Positions 36,301 through 52,638 of a stretch of 64,000 nt of DNA are shown here, one piece after another. The position numbers were made by a program, and so were the translations under genes. The stretch is from Vigna angularis. Lineage: Eukaryota > Streptophyta > Magnoliopsida > Fabales > Fabaceae. The notes below the pieces were generated by a model. That model had not been told where the DNA came from, made no database searches, and worked only from the letters and a program-made list of their open reading frames with translations. Location of the stretch: assembly GCF_016808095.1 (NCBI RefSeq), contig NC_068970.1, positions 15,668,501 through 15,732,500 of the forward strand. The letters are read 5' to 3'. The stretch's first letter is position 1. Each line of letters begins with the position of its first letter.

Positions 36301-38332
36301 AAGATTTTTTATACTTGTAAGCATTGGCTGGATCCATGAACAAATAATAGTTATCCTGAACTTCAAACCGTACGCTACACGTACCAAAACCAGTACAATA
36401 ATTTTTTTCGTTTGAGTGATTCACATATAAATTATGGCACACTCCTATCTGAGAAAAAAATTACTTTGGTAAAAGTGAGAATGGTGTTTCTCAACGTCTT
36501 TTTCTTTTTCTTTTCTACTATTTCAGTGTTTTGCAAAAAAAAAAAGTAATAATAAGAGAAACTTTTTTAAGGTTTTTTTATTGTTGTTTTATTTTTCAAG
36601 AAAGGTTGATATTATTTTCTTCTTTAAATTCGAGAGAAGGGTATATTTTTTCTTTCTTTTAGATAAAACACCTATGGTCATGTGTGGTGGATCTTAAAAA
36701 AAAGTACATTCGTTAACCATTTTTCTAAAAATTAGGGAACCATTTTCTATTTTACAAATATTATCAGTTCCACGAAGAAGAAAAAATCTATTTACAAGTA
36801 ACATACATTAATCACTGAAACAAAATGAGAGCAATATCTAGATTATACAATTAAATATATTACAAAAAGTCAAATACTAAAATACTGGATGATAACTCAA
36901 TTTTATAAATAAACATTTAATTATTATATACGAAAATATCTAATATGATTAAATATATTTAAATGCTCTGGTCAACTTATTCTAAAGATTTTAACTAGAA
37001 TATGAAACATATTAAATTTTTTTACACATTATAAATATGAACAATTTTTAGTATAGTAGATCTTAGTAATATTTTATTCCATTCTAGGAATGTAAGCGTC
37101 TGAGCGTGCTATATAACTTAATTCATATGAATATTTTTTGTACAGAAACGACAAAATGAAAAGTTTGGCAATTGATTACAAGTGGAACAAAATGTATGTT
37201 AATGATTTAAAATAATTATAAGAAAGTATACAGTGTTAGTTTTGATATTGGTAGTGTGAATTTACTTCACATCAATAAAATCATATACACCTTAATTTAC
37301 TTTGCATGTCTAAGTTATAAATTGACTTGAATTCAAGTCTTTTCAGATGAAATAAAAAGAATTAAAAGAAGAGACTTCCTTAAAAACAATTTATCAGTTT
37401 CTCTGCAAACATCTGACAAGACAGTGACCGAGATTATTTTACTTTTACTGAGAAAACTCTTTTGTCGAACCATTAAATTAAGCAAGTAGTACTGAAGCAT
37501 GTGCTTTTTCTTTAATTTTTTTTGAAGGATGAATGTAACCCATTTTGCAAGAAATGGTAGATATGCTTTATGTGTGCGTTATCACAGTGGTAGCAACTTG
37601 ACCTGTGTCATAGGTATCTTTATTCTGGTTGAAAGAAAAAGTTATATATTCTGCATGCCAAACCATGCTTCTTCGTGAGCAACATTAACTTGGGTCAATA
37701 CAAGTATGTGTAACAAAGGAAAAGGAAAAGTAAAAGGTTAAATTTTAAGAAGCAAGTTGGCATAATATTATATCATCGTCTCATGATGTGCCTCTTCTGC
37801 CACTCCCAGTTCTATAAAGCAGGTGAACTGAATTGCAAATAAATAAACATTAAATCTAGAAAGGGTGCCACAAAATTAGGACATAGAGACAAAAAGGGTA
37901 GTCATAAAAAACCATAAAATATACATAAAAAAAAAATAATACCCAGCTGAACTTTATTCCACATTCACCCATACATGATTGAACTAAAATTAGACAAACA
38001 GGAGAAAAAGATATACAGATGACAGGTGAAGGAAATTTACGACAAATTGAGGAATATGAACGTAGCTTAGCTACCTCCTCTGAAAATGAAAGATGGGTTT
38101 TTAAGTATTTACAGAAATTCTTGCATAAAAACCTTTGGAGTGGGTTTATTGAAACTTGATTATTTACTGAAGTTTGACACCCCCACGTCATGCTGCCATA
38201 TTCGACGGATACTTCAATCCATTCTTTCAAGGATGTAGTAGCAAGTAGCCCAAAAGCGAAAGGAACAAAGGAAAAAAGAGAAAGAAACATCAAAAGAAAG
38301 AAAATTGGCCTACTTGTCTTCTGTAACGTAAC
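33381..38332. other. Intergenic sequence and probable 3' flank of the ERF gene
   Basis: Mostly AT-rich with no supported gene. Two imperfect copies of a segment containing GGTTGTAATGTCTC/GGCTGTAATGTCTCC lie about 110 bp apart (34090-34320). An ACACGTGTC ABRE-like box occurs near 36033 without an identifiable gene beside it. The 145-codon minus frame at 37856-38293 lies just downstream of the ERF gene and is best taken as its 3' untranslated or flanking DNA. Confidence 0.45.
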
Positions 38333-39010
38333 TTAATATGATTCCCAAAGAAAAGGCTCTTCAAGCCGAAACCCCAGTTCGCTTCCGGCTACGAGCCAAG
38401 CCGAGGAATAATGAAACTTATCAACTCCATGGCTCAAGTCCAGAGAGAGATCGGGGAGGTCCATGAATGTGTCATCCTCACTCTTCAACGAAGAATTCGA
38501 CGAAGAATTGGAAATGGAGCCGCCTCGGCTCAGCTCGGATTCCGCTTCATGGCTTCGAGGGCGGAAATCCAAGGCGGCGGCTTTGGCGGCGGCCACTTGG
38601 ATATCCTTGGGGGAGTTCGTGGTCGGGCGGGGCAGCTCGGCGGCTAATTCGGGGAAATTGAGGAAGGCGGAGCTGCCTTTGATGGTGAGAGCCGCCACGT
38701 CGTGGGCTCGCGCCGCCATGTCCGGCGTGGGAAAAGTTCCGAGCCAAATTCTTGACTTCTTCCTGGGCTCTCTGATTTCGGAGACCCATTTGCCCCATTG
38801 GCGCATGCGCACTCCTCTGTACGTGGGGTGGTTGCCATGATTGGTGTTAACGTTGGTTTTCTTGGTTTTTTTGTCCTTGGTGTTTGAGGGTTGTTGGTCT
38901 ACGGAGGAAGAGGAGGAGGAGGTGGAGGTGGAGGCAGTAATGGAGAAAGAGGATGATGAAGAGGTTGGTTGAAGTTGTGTTTCCATAGGGTTTGATTCTT
39001 CCATGTCCAT
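38333..39010 (-). CDS. AP2/ERF transcription factor, DREB subgroup A-4 type (ERF034/ERF038/TINY-like)
   Basis: This intronless gene of 225 codons starts [11 protein letters not shown] and ends EPFLWESY. A Ser/Thr-rich N-terminus is followed by a basic stretch KDKKTKKT (46-53) and a single AP2 DNA-binding domain (about 63-120). The domain carries [27 protein letters not shown] and the helix block [10 protein letters not shown]. Val76 and Glu81 are the DREB-type residues (V14, E19), predicting binding to DRE/CRT (A/GCCGAC) boxes. The C-terminus is acidic ([15 protein letters not shown]) and ends in an LW motif typical of this subgroup, probably for activation. An in-frame Met 76 codons upstream is rejected as start because the extension is low-complexity and encoded by leader-like CT-rich DNA. 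Members act in the nucleus in stress and growth responses. Confidence 0.93.
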   Translation of the reverse strand: MDMEESNPMETQLQPTSSSSSFSITASTSTSSSSSSVDQQPSNTKDKKTKKTNVNTNHGNHPTYRGVRMRQWGKWVSEIREPRKKSRIWLGTFPTPDMAARAHDVAALTIKGSSAFLNFPELAAELPRPTTNSPKDIQVAAAKAAALDFRPRSHEAESELSRGGSISNSSSNSSLKSEDDTFMDLPDLSLDLSHGVDKFHYSSAWLVAGSELGFRLEEPFLWESY

Positions 39011-39240
39011 TGGGGAAGAGAAATTATTGTTGATGGAGTGTTTGAAGAAAAAATGTGATGAATTGAGAGGTTTGAAATAGAGGTGGGTTGAGCTGTGAAC
39101 TACTAAGTACTTATAATTCTTTCCCATATTAAAGAAATGGGTCCAAGTGAAAAAGATAAACAGTTGCATTGCATATTGTTTGCACTTTTCATTATCTTCT
39201 TCTACCTCTCTCTCTCTCTCTTTCTTTCTTTCTCGCATTT
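39011..39240 (-). promoter_or_regulatory. 5' leader of the ERF gene with a CT/GA microsatellite
   Basis: The region just upstream of the start contains a CTCTCT/CTTTCTTTCTTT run (about 39205-39233 on the plus strand, GA-rich on the sense strand), common in plant 5' leaders. The transcription start cannot be placed from sequence alone. Confidence 0.4.
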
Positions 39241-42200
39241 TCGCGCATTACAGGCAGTAGAATTATACATGGTTAAGTCCAATCATAGTCTTTTGCGCCA
39301 CTCTCGTAACCCTAAGTATCGTTCTATTAATTATTATTTGGTTTTTTTTAACCCTGTTTTATCTGATGCTAATTATTAAAGCTACTTTTTGTGGAATGAT
39401 TTAATTTTAATTAATTTGCTGGCGGAATGTCATTTCACGGTAATCGAACGGCTGGATTGATGAGGGGGCAATTTTAATCCCCGAATGGTGGGCTCTTGGA
39501 TCATAAGTGGCATGTTTATGCATCATCATCATCATAACATAACTGATCATTATGTGGAGATTAGGTGTCACTCTGTCCGCATCTGTGTAGTTATCCTTAA
39601 TCCAAAATCAAAAAGTGGAGAAAAATATATAATAAAAAATGGACCGCAATGGTCCTAATATATTCAATTCAATTTAACCACATTTTGTTTTCACTCACAA
39701 TAGACGATATTTTTGGTACGTACCAAAGTTGGTGGACCCATCTAATTTTGTTCTTCGCAAAAACAGACCATGTCCTCAAGCTTATAATGTCCTTTATACG
39801 AGCCAAACCCTTTTCAAATCAACCCAGAAGAAAAACAAAGAATTCAACCAGGTCTCATTTTTATTTCAACGGGAACTTTTTAATTCATTATAGATCATTA
39901 ACCAGATTATAATATTTTTTATAAACTAATAATCGAAAAAGTTAATAAGAAGAAAAAACACTGAATTATATATGTTTTAGTTGCCTTCGTTACTTCGTTT
40001 TTCACATTCCTCCTGTAATGGTGAAGCAGGTGGACGTGTGTGTCAGTGGTGACTGCAAATGACGACATCATTGAATTTCATATTCTTCCACGATGTCTCT
40101 GCTTGTAGAACATTCTCTTGCTTTTTTGTTGCTTTTTCATTTTTAATCTTTATGGGCATTTTATTATTTTTAATCTGGTGGTGGTGTGTTAAATAAGCGT
40201 AGCAGGCAAGTATGCAGTCCAAATTGTTTTTTAATCATTTTCATAGTTAAAATTGTACTTAAATAAATTAATAGCTAGGTTAAAATCTAAATGATATTAA
40301 GGATGTGCTTAAATATGTCTTTCACGTATCTCTATTTGAATCTAAAATGACCCTACATCATTTAATCTTATAGATTATGTGGCACTTACATGACAACACT
40401 TCCAAATTTATTGTCTAAAATAGGAATCCATTATATTTTTTTATTGTTGTATGTATACTGAATTTATTTATCTTGTATAATAAAAATGTTAGCTATTTAT
40501 TTTAAACAATGTATTCAAAAATGTATATAGTTATAGGTAATTGTTATTAAAATATGGATAATTTATATTACATTTTAAAAATTATTGGTAATTTAAGAAA
40601 TATATTTAAAAGTATGGATAATTTAGATCATACATTAAAAATTGTTGATCATTTAACTTTAAATATTTTGGATTACCATCACGTGATCCAATAATAATTA
40701 AAATTTTACATAATGCCTCAATTATTTCATGACAAAAGTTATATGAATCAAGTCATAATTAATTCATGATATTTGACTAACTAAAAAAGTTACACTCTAA
40801 ATATCAATTATAACTTTTGGTCTGACAATAAACAATCAATTCCATAATTAGTACCAAAACCATGGTTATAAATTTGATTTTAAATAGAACAAATATTCAG
40901 GAAAAGATTATTATGGGTTGTATAATTATTCCGACAATCTAAAATTCTGTAATGTGAGTTCAATATTTTCCTTATTATATTGTTTTGTTTGAAAAAATAT
41001 TTCACATTTTTCAGTTAAATCTCGTTATTTAAAAGTAACCTTTTGGTCCATTTGAGTTATGGCATTTGTTAAATATGTATTATTCTTGCAACTTTGTCGT
41101 CTGATAAATTTGGTTAAACATGCGGTATTAATTTAATATATTCATTATATGATAACTGATTAATCCACCATTAAATAAATAGCACATGGTGATATTTTTC
41201 CCGATTATATAATGTTTATGTTTTCCTCTATTAATTAAAGTCTAATGTATATGTTTTGAAAGACTTTGGATGAATTGGAGGAGCGTATTGCTTTATCTTA
41301 TAAATATATTGTTGGCGCATATATATCACAGCATGATGTAATGAAATCACTCAACGTATACATAATAAATCGTTAAATATAATAGCTTATAAATCCAATT
41401 TACAATTCCAATAACTTAAACAGCACCTAATTCCTACGTCAATTTACTTGGTTAAAATGAATTATTAATGGCCATTAAAAAAATAATTTTTCAATTCAAA
41501 AGATATTTTTATTAGAAAACTAATCATATCCATTTAAGCTTCATTTAAGTCATATCTTTCACTGACTCGAGATCCCAAAATTTTGTATTTAATTTTATGT
41601 GTGAACACAACACAATGTATTTAGGTTTGTTTTAATTAAATTAGTTCATTAACTATTTAATTGAATATTTTTTAATTTAAAAAATAACATTTATCTTATA
41701 TCTATTTGATACTAATATTTAATCTATACAAGAAATTATATTTATCTCGTATTAATATTTATATATATCATATTATTATCATTTTGATATCTCTTTTTGT
41801 AAGTGAACTTTTATTTAATGTCCAAATATAACACCTACTATAACTCATTAAAAAAATTCGTTACTTTTAAAGAATGTTTTACTCTTTTTAATAATGTATT
41901 AGAAAATGTTTTATATTTTATCAAGAATATTTGACGTGCACAATGAATTATATAATATTTTTTAAACCACGTGAATTAGGAGTCCACGCTCTAAAATCCA
42001 TCTTATAATGAATCTTTTATATAGTTCTCTCTTCTCAACCAATATATTTTTTTTCTAGTTCATGTCTATATGCATAAAGTATTTCACATTCTACATAAAA
42101 ACAACGTCATGATGCCAAATGAATTTTGATTCATGATTTTCAAGAAAAATATTAAAAATAATTGTTGGTTATAAAAGTTCGAGTTATCTAATGGCTGCTT

Positions 42201-45200
42201 AAATCAATATATATATATGATACAAGATAAAATGTCACACTCACCACCAATTATTAAATTTGTTTACGTATATTCGATTTAAATTTATAATTATAAACTT
42301 AACATTTGAAGAAAATTGAATTATATATTCTCTAGTTTTAGTGACTATCGTGTGATCCAATTTTAATTATGCCGATGATATAAGGGCCACTCCACAATAA
42401 TACATTCTCTTTGAGACAGTTTTAAAATATTCTTATTATTAAATAAATAATCTTCACGACTGTACTTGATTGTCATTCGTCAATTTCCTGCAATGATTAG
42501 GTGAATTGCATCAGTCATTCTTCTATTTTATCTTTATTGATGCTTTGGTTTATAAATGAATATTCTATTCATAAGAAAATTAATTAATTTTTTAATTTAT
42601 ATTTCATTCTCTTATGCTAATAAATTAAAAGAGGTAGAGATATAATATACTTCCTTTATCTCTTTCTGGATGTCACCTTGTGTGAAAAACGTATGTGGTT
42701 TTAATAAACAATATCTAAAATTGGTCAACATTAGAACATCACTTGTATGGTCGGAAACCTAACACAACTTTTGTGACATTGGTTCTAAGCATTTGGAATT
42801 CACCATTCAATAAGACAATGGAAAATGGTCAATCTTTAATAAAAAAGGTAAAAAAATAATTGTTAATTTAACTATGAAAATTCTATGTCCTCACATCATA
42901 CTCTTAATAATTCTAATATAATACTTTCTGTTTAAGATTTCTTTTTTTCTTATCACTAACAATGTAAAGATACTATCTAATTATACATTTGTTAATCTGT
43001 GAATCTTCGTAAAAAAAGGTTTATAAAAGCAATATGAACAAAATTTACTAGACATAGTTTAGGTAAAGTTTAAAATGATGCATATTGCTTTGATATAAAA
43101 GAAGGAGCATTAATTTCAAGTGACTTTGTTTGCTTTTGAAAAAACAAAATATGCTTAGCCTATAAAGTGTTCCTTTGTATAAAGATATTCCTGATGAAGG
43201 CCTTTGGTAGGAATAATGTATTTAATTGCTCAAGAACTGGAGGTTGAGAAAGAATACTTATCACGTTTAATTTGTCCATTAAAAACTGATTTAGGAAATT
43301 ATATTTTCCGAAATCTATTTTTAGCAAAGTTTTCAAAAACATTGCTATAAGTAAAAGTCGTTATTTTTAATAACAACTATCCTATTATCTTTATTTAAAT
43401 TATTTAATGACGTAACAAATTAAACATTTTAATAAAAATACTCAATTTGTAGTTCATAAATAATTGCAATCTCAAAGTTGATATTACAAATATTGAGAAA
43501 TGTTAAGATACAAATAAAAGTCTATAAAAAAAAGATTTAACATGTGTTTATATATACACATAAGATACATTTATTGGTAAGAAGTCTTTTAGAATGATAC
43601 TAAAAATAAATTTGTGAAAATTTGATCTAGAGCGGACAATATCTTAACATTGTGAAAATTCATGTGTTGTCTTTTACAATTGGTATGGTTTAGACAAGTA
43701 CATTCCTCCATAAAAGAGACAATATATACCATAAATTTAAGTAGAGATTGATTGTCCTCTTTTTTATTACTTTCTAAAATTTTGTAAGTAAATCTCATAA
43801 ATTACTCGACTTAATTTATTATGAATATGATATGGTACAAAAAAATTCTCTTACAAATCATACTTTTCAACTAATATTTTAATCTCAAGTCATAGGTTTT
43901 GAGCTCAGCTTAGTGTTGTATTTTGAACATCTCCATATTTTTTTTGTTATTTTCCTTTATCTTGAGACATTCGTTATTTTTAAATTGCCATGTCTTTTTG
44001 AAAATTGAAAAACTTTATTATTTTAATCACTTAATTATAAAAATGTCATCTTACATTTTCTTTCGTTTGATTTTTTATATATCACACGTAAATAGAGTGT
44101 GTAATAAGTATATTTTATGTTAATGTGCATACGCATTTATGCTTTATTTGCATTTTCCTAACATGAGCTTTAGGTTGATGATAGTGGGTTATCTCTCCAT
44201 CTTATTGGTAGAAGAGTGTGACATATCTGACTTCTAGTCAAAATCATGAACCCATAATACTTGTGATTAGTGTTAAATATTCTTATTAAAAGAAAGGGTA
44301 ATGATGGAATAGAGATCTAAATTTAAATAGCATTCAATGTTTAAATTAATGAATAAACAATTATAAGTATCGAGGTGTTAAATTGACATAAAACATTCTT
44401 ATACAGTATTGTATATCCTTATTTTTAATTTTCTTTTTCATGTTTTATGATAGAATTGTAACCAAATTGAAGATATAAAAGAAACAGACAACAATTGGGT
44501 CATTAATTCATAAAGCTAAAGTCATCATGATACTAGATTTGAAAAATATAAGCATGTGGTTTAATTAAAAATAGTGTATTCCAAAAAAATTGTATTTAAG
44601 CATGAGTTCAAATTCAATATATTAAAGTTGAAGACTGGAAAATACATATGGGTCTTTTAAAAATATTGTTTAGATAAATTATACTTGACCCAGAGGCCTT
44701 CTTATATTTTCTTATTTGAAGTTAATGTTGTCAGCACTATTTTCAGCAAAAATATGATTTTCACTTGAATTCTTCTAATACTAGCCTAAATACTTAAAAA
44801 AGACGTGTTTGTTTTGTTCAAAGATCCACTTATTATTATATAACGTAATCTCTAACTACCCACTCGTAAAATATTTTGTGTCCCACATGAATGAGTATAT
44901 GGTCTTATTCAAATTATTTAATCTGGTTGATGACTGGAACGGTGGACGACAATCAGTTAATCACAGGATTCTATAGTAATAATCATGCTACACCTTTTAT
45001 TTAGTTGCACATTCTATATAACAATAGTTATATAAACACGTAGGTTACTACTAATAGATAATTCACAAAGTGGACGTCACTCACCTTCTAATCTATAACC
45101 ACTTTTGCTTGTCTTTTATGGAAACCACTAGGCTTAAACTAAACTTTTTCTCAAAATTTAAATATAAAATCATAGAAGCTTTTTAATTTAAACTATATTT

Positions 45201-45421
45201 TAAAATTAAATAATATGAATTAACTTATCATCATGACCGAATTAAAGTTAAATTGGATTAATAGATAATATCAATTTTCAAGTGTGTAGATATTGAACAA
45301 AATCTTGTATTAAGTAATGTGAAGGAGGAAGAATTAGAATATTATTATAAAAGTGAATAGTGGATTTGAATGTTTACAACTCAATAAGTTGTTTGGGTAT
45401 GAAAAATTTAGAGGGTTATAA
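39241..45421. other. Intergenic AT-rich sequence
   Basis: The first kilobase presumably holds the ERF promoter. Beyond that I see no gene, domain or clear element; the short frames at 43160-44123 have no recognisable content. Confidence 0.5.
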
Positions 45422-45994
45422 GCGCTGTCAAAACGGATAACCTGGCTCACCACAAATTGGTCACTTAGTGAGTCAACCCAACTCGACTCACTTATTAGCA
45501 AGTTGAAATAATTCAAATCCGACTCGACCCACTACGGGTTGGTGGGTTAAACGGGTTGGTTCACTGACTCATTTAGTTATAAGTTTTTTTTAAATAAAAA
45601 AATTATAATTTTTTTAATTCAAATCTAAATAAACGTCACAATGATGTTAAACTTCAAAGACAATTCAAAATAAAAAAAAAGTATCATACAATCCAAGCGT
45701 AATCCAAAAACATGTACAAAAGGCGAACAAATAAGTTTTTAATATTGATAATTTTTATATCACTTGTCCATTTATAATACTAGAGTCTTAAATAGATAAA
45801 TCTATAATATTTTTCTTTCTTGAAACATCTTCTTTATCACCATCTACAATATAATAAAAAAAATGCTAACTTATAATATTGAAACACAAAATAATAAATA
45901 ATTAAATTAAATTAGGTGGGTTGGTGACCCAACCCGATTTAAACTAGCGGTGAGCCGGGTTGGCTTGCGGGTTACAACTCATTTTGACAGCACT
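45422..45994. mobile_element. hAT-like MITE with GCTGTCAAAA ends
   Basis: The left end reads GCGCTGTCAAAACGGATAAC. The right end, reverse-complemented, reads GTGCTGTCAAAATGAGTTGT. Both continue into complementary GC-richer sequence (GGCTCACC..., GGGTTGG). The GCTGTCAAA terminus resembles known plant hAT-derived MITEs. No 8-bp target duplication could be aligned, so the copy is old or the ends are a few bases off. There is no coding capacity. Confidence 0.6.
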
Positions 45995-47460
45995 ATCATC
46001 GAAGATTTTCTTTCAGATGAATTGTATTAGAAAGTTTGTAATTTTCATTAGAAATGGTATTTTTTATCATCAAAATGCATATTGAATAATAATACCTTTG
46101 TTCAATATTTGTAAATATACACCTATGAAGTGTTAAATTATGTTAAATATATTATGTGTTTTTATTTACATTTTTTTTGTTCTTGTTTGTATATATTAGC
46201 AAAAAAATATAGATTTTAACTCACATTTAACATCGATTTCGTTGCAACCGAAACGTAAAACGTCACAATAATATTTTTGTAATTATCGCAAATATATATA
46301 TCTTAGTTCACAAATAATTGAAACTTAAAAGAATTTATGACCTTGGTTGTTTAGAGAACTGAAATCATAAGTAAACATTCAAATCTAGTTTAGAATTCAA
46401 TCCACTCAAAAATATCAAGCACACTCGAAACATTCATTATTAATTTGCGTTTTCCATTCTTTATCATTCCTAGTGTAAATATATAACGATTGCAAAACAA
46501 TGTTAAAAATATATGAGCATTTCTATTAAATATCAACATTTAATTTGAAAATAATTTATAACAATATTAAACATAAATTTATTTCAAATAATGTGTGTAG
46601 TAGTGAACATGATGTTCTTTCAATTGAATATCAACATGTAATTTGAAAATGTAAATAAAACAATAAATTTTTTATTAAAATAATATAAAAAATTTCATTG
46701 CATAATTATATGAAAACAAAAACTTGGACTCCTTTATTGTCCTAAATCCTACACTATCCCACTTACTAGGTCCAGGACTGGATGATGTCACTGAACATTA
46801 TAAAACGTCAACTTTTGAAAATTGTATCGTAGCTTGAATGGAGAATAAGAAATCTCATAAATAAATCTTTAACTCTTCTATCTCCATCAGTTGAAACATC
46901 TTTCACCAACACAAGCCTAAATAAGAAGCACAATTGTGGTAAAAGCTTTATATTCTGTATATCGGGAAATGATTATAGTTATATCTTTTTAATTTTTTAA
47001 ATAAATCATGGATTAACATAATATTTTGAAGAGACAATATTGAAGATTATAATAATGTTGTTTCTATAAGGTCAAATGCACTTTAAAGAACTATTAATAT
47101 TTTGTTTTTAATTCTTTCAATTCTTATCATTCGTTCTTGTCTTTATAAGATAATGGTTTATTCAATGATATTTGCAGCAATTTCAACATTGTGATTATAG
47201 AATTTTCTTACAAGTTAAATGTTAGTAGAGAAGTTAAACTTAGAATCTCTTCTATTTTTAATATCAAGTTTTACCATTAGATCAATTTTATAGTTTCTTT
47301 GTAATTCATTAAATAATTTACATTTTGACAAATTTTTCCCAAAACCTTTGTTTAAATGAAGAAAAGAAAAGAAATGAGCTTACTCATAATTAAGTTAAGT
47401 AAAACTGTAAATATTATATAGATATAAATGTAAAATTAATTTCATTTTTTTTTCTCTCTT
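45995..47460. other. Intergenic sequence with a possible CACTA terminus
   Basis: GTGTGTAGTAGTG ends at 46605, giving CACTACTACACAC on the minus strand. A TTAACATCGATTTCGTTGC phrase typical of legume CACTA interiors lies near 46228. Suggestive only; no left terminus. Confidence 0.3.
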
Positions 47461-47463
47461 TAA

Positions 47464-47760
47464 GGCTTTGTTCACTTGAATGGATTTGGAGGAGAGTGAT
47501 TGAATGAATTTGAGAGGATTTGAAGGTAAATTTTTCGTTGTTTATTTGAGTGAAGTTGGAGGTAAGTGAGAATGGATTTAAAAGTAAAGTTTTTTATAAT
47601 TAGTTTAAGATTTGATTGATGACAAATTAAAAAAAAATTACTTCCAAATCCACTCTCACTTACCTCCAAATCTACTCAAATAAATAACAAAAAATTTATC
47701 TTCAAATCTCTCAAAATCATTCAATCAATCTTTCCCAAATCCATTCAAGTGAACAAAGTG
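47464..47760. mobile_element. 297-bp PIF/Harbinger (Tourist)-like MITE, second copy
   Basis: The left end GGCTTTGTTCACTTGAATGG and right end (reversed) CACTTTGTTCACTTGAATGG are flanked by TAA on both sides (47461-47463 and 47761-47763). It is the same family as the copy at 1888-2187, with similar length and interior. Confidence 0.87.
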
Positions 47761-47763
47761 TAA

Positions 47764-52490
<4,727 letters not shown>

Positions 52491-52638
52491 ATGGTATTAA
52501 GGGTTTGACATAAATTTACGTATCTTGTGTAGATATAAAATTAACTGTAAAAAAAATCTAAAAGGAAATACTGGTAATGTTTTTAATAAACTTAAAATAA
52601 TTATAATATTATATTATAAAGTGATTTGGGTTGAAGAT

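Noticed and set aside
37856..38293. 145-codon minus-strand frame downstream of the ERF gene
   Set aside because: Hydrophobic, Phe/Cys-rich and without a known domain; best explained as 3' untranslated or flanking DNA of the ERF gene.
38411..38840. Several frames on both strands over the ERF gene
   Set aside because: Shadows of the GC-rich AP2 coding sequence.
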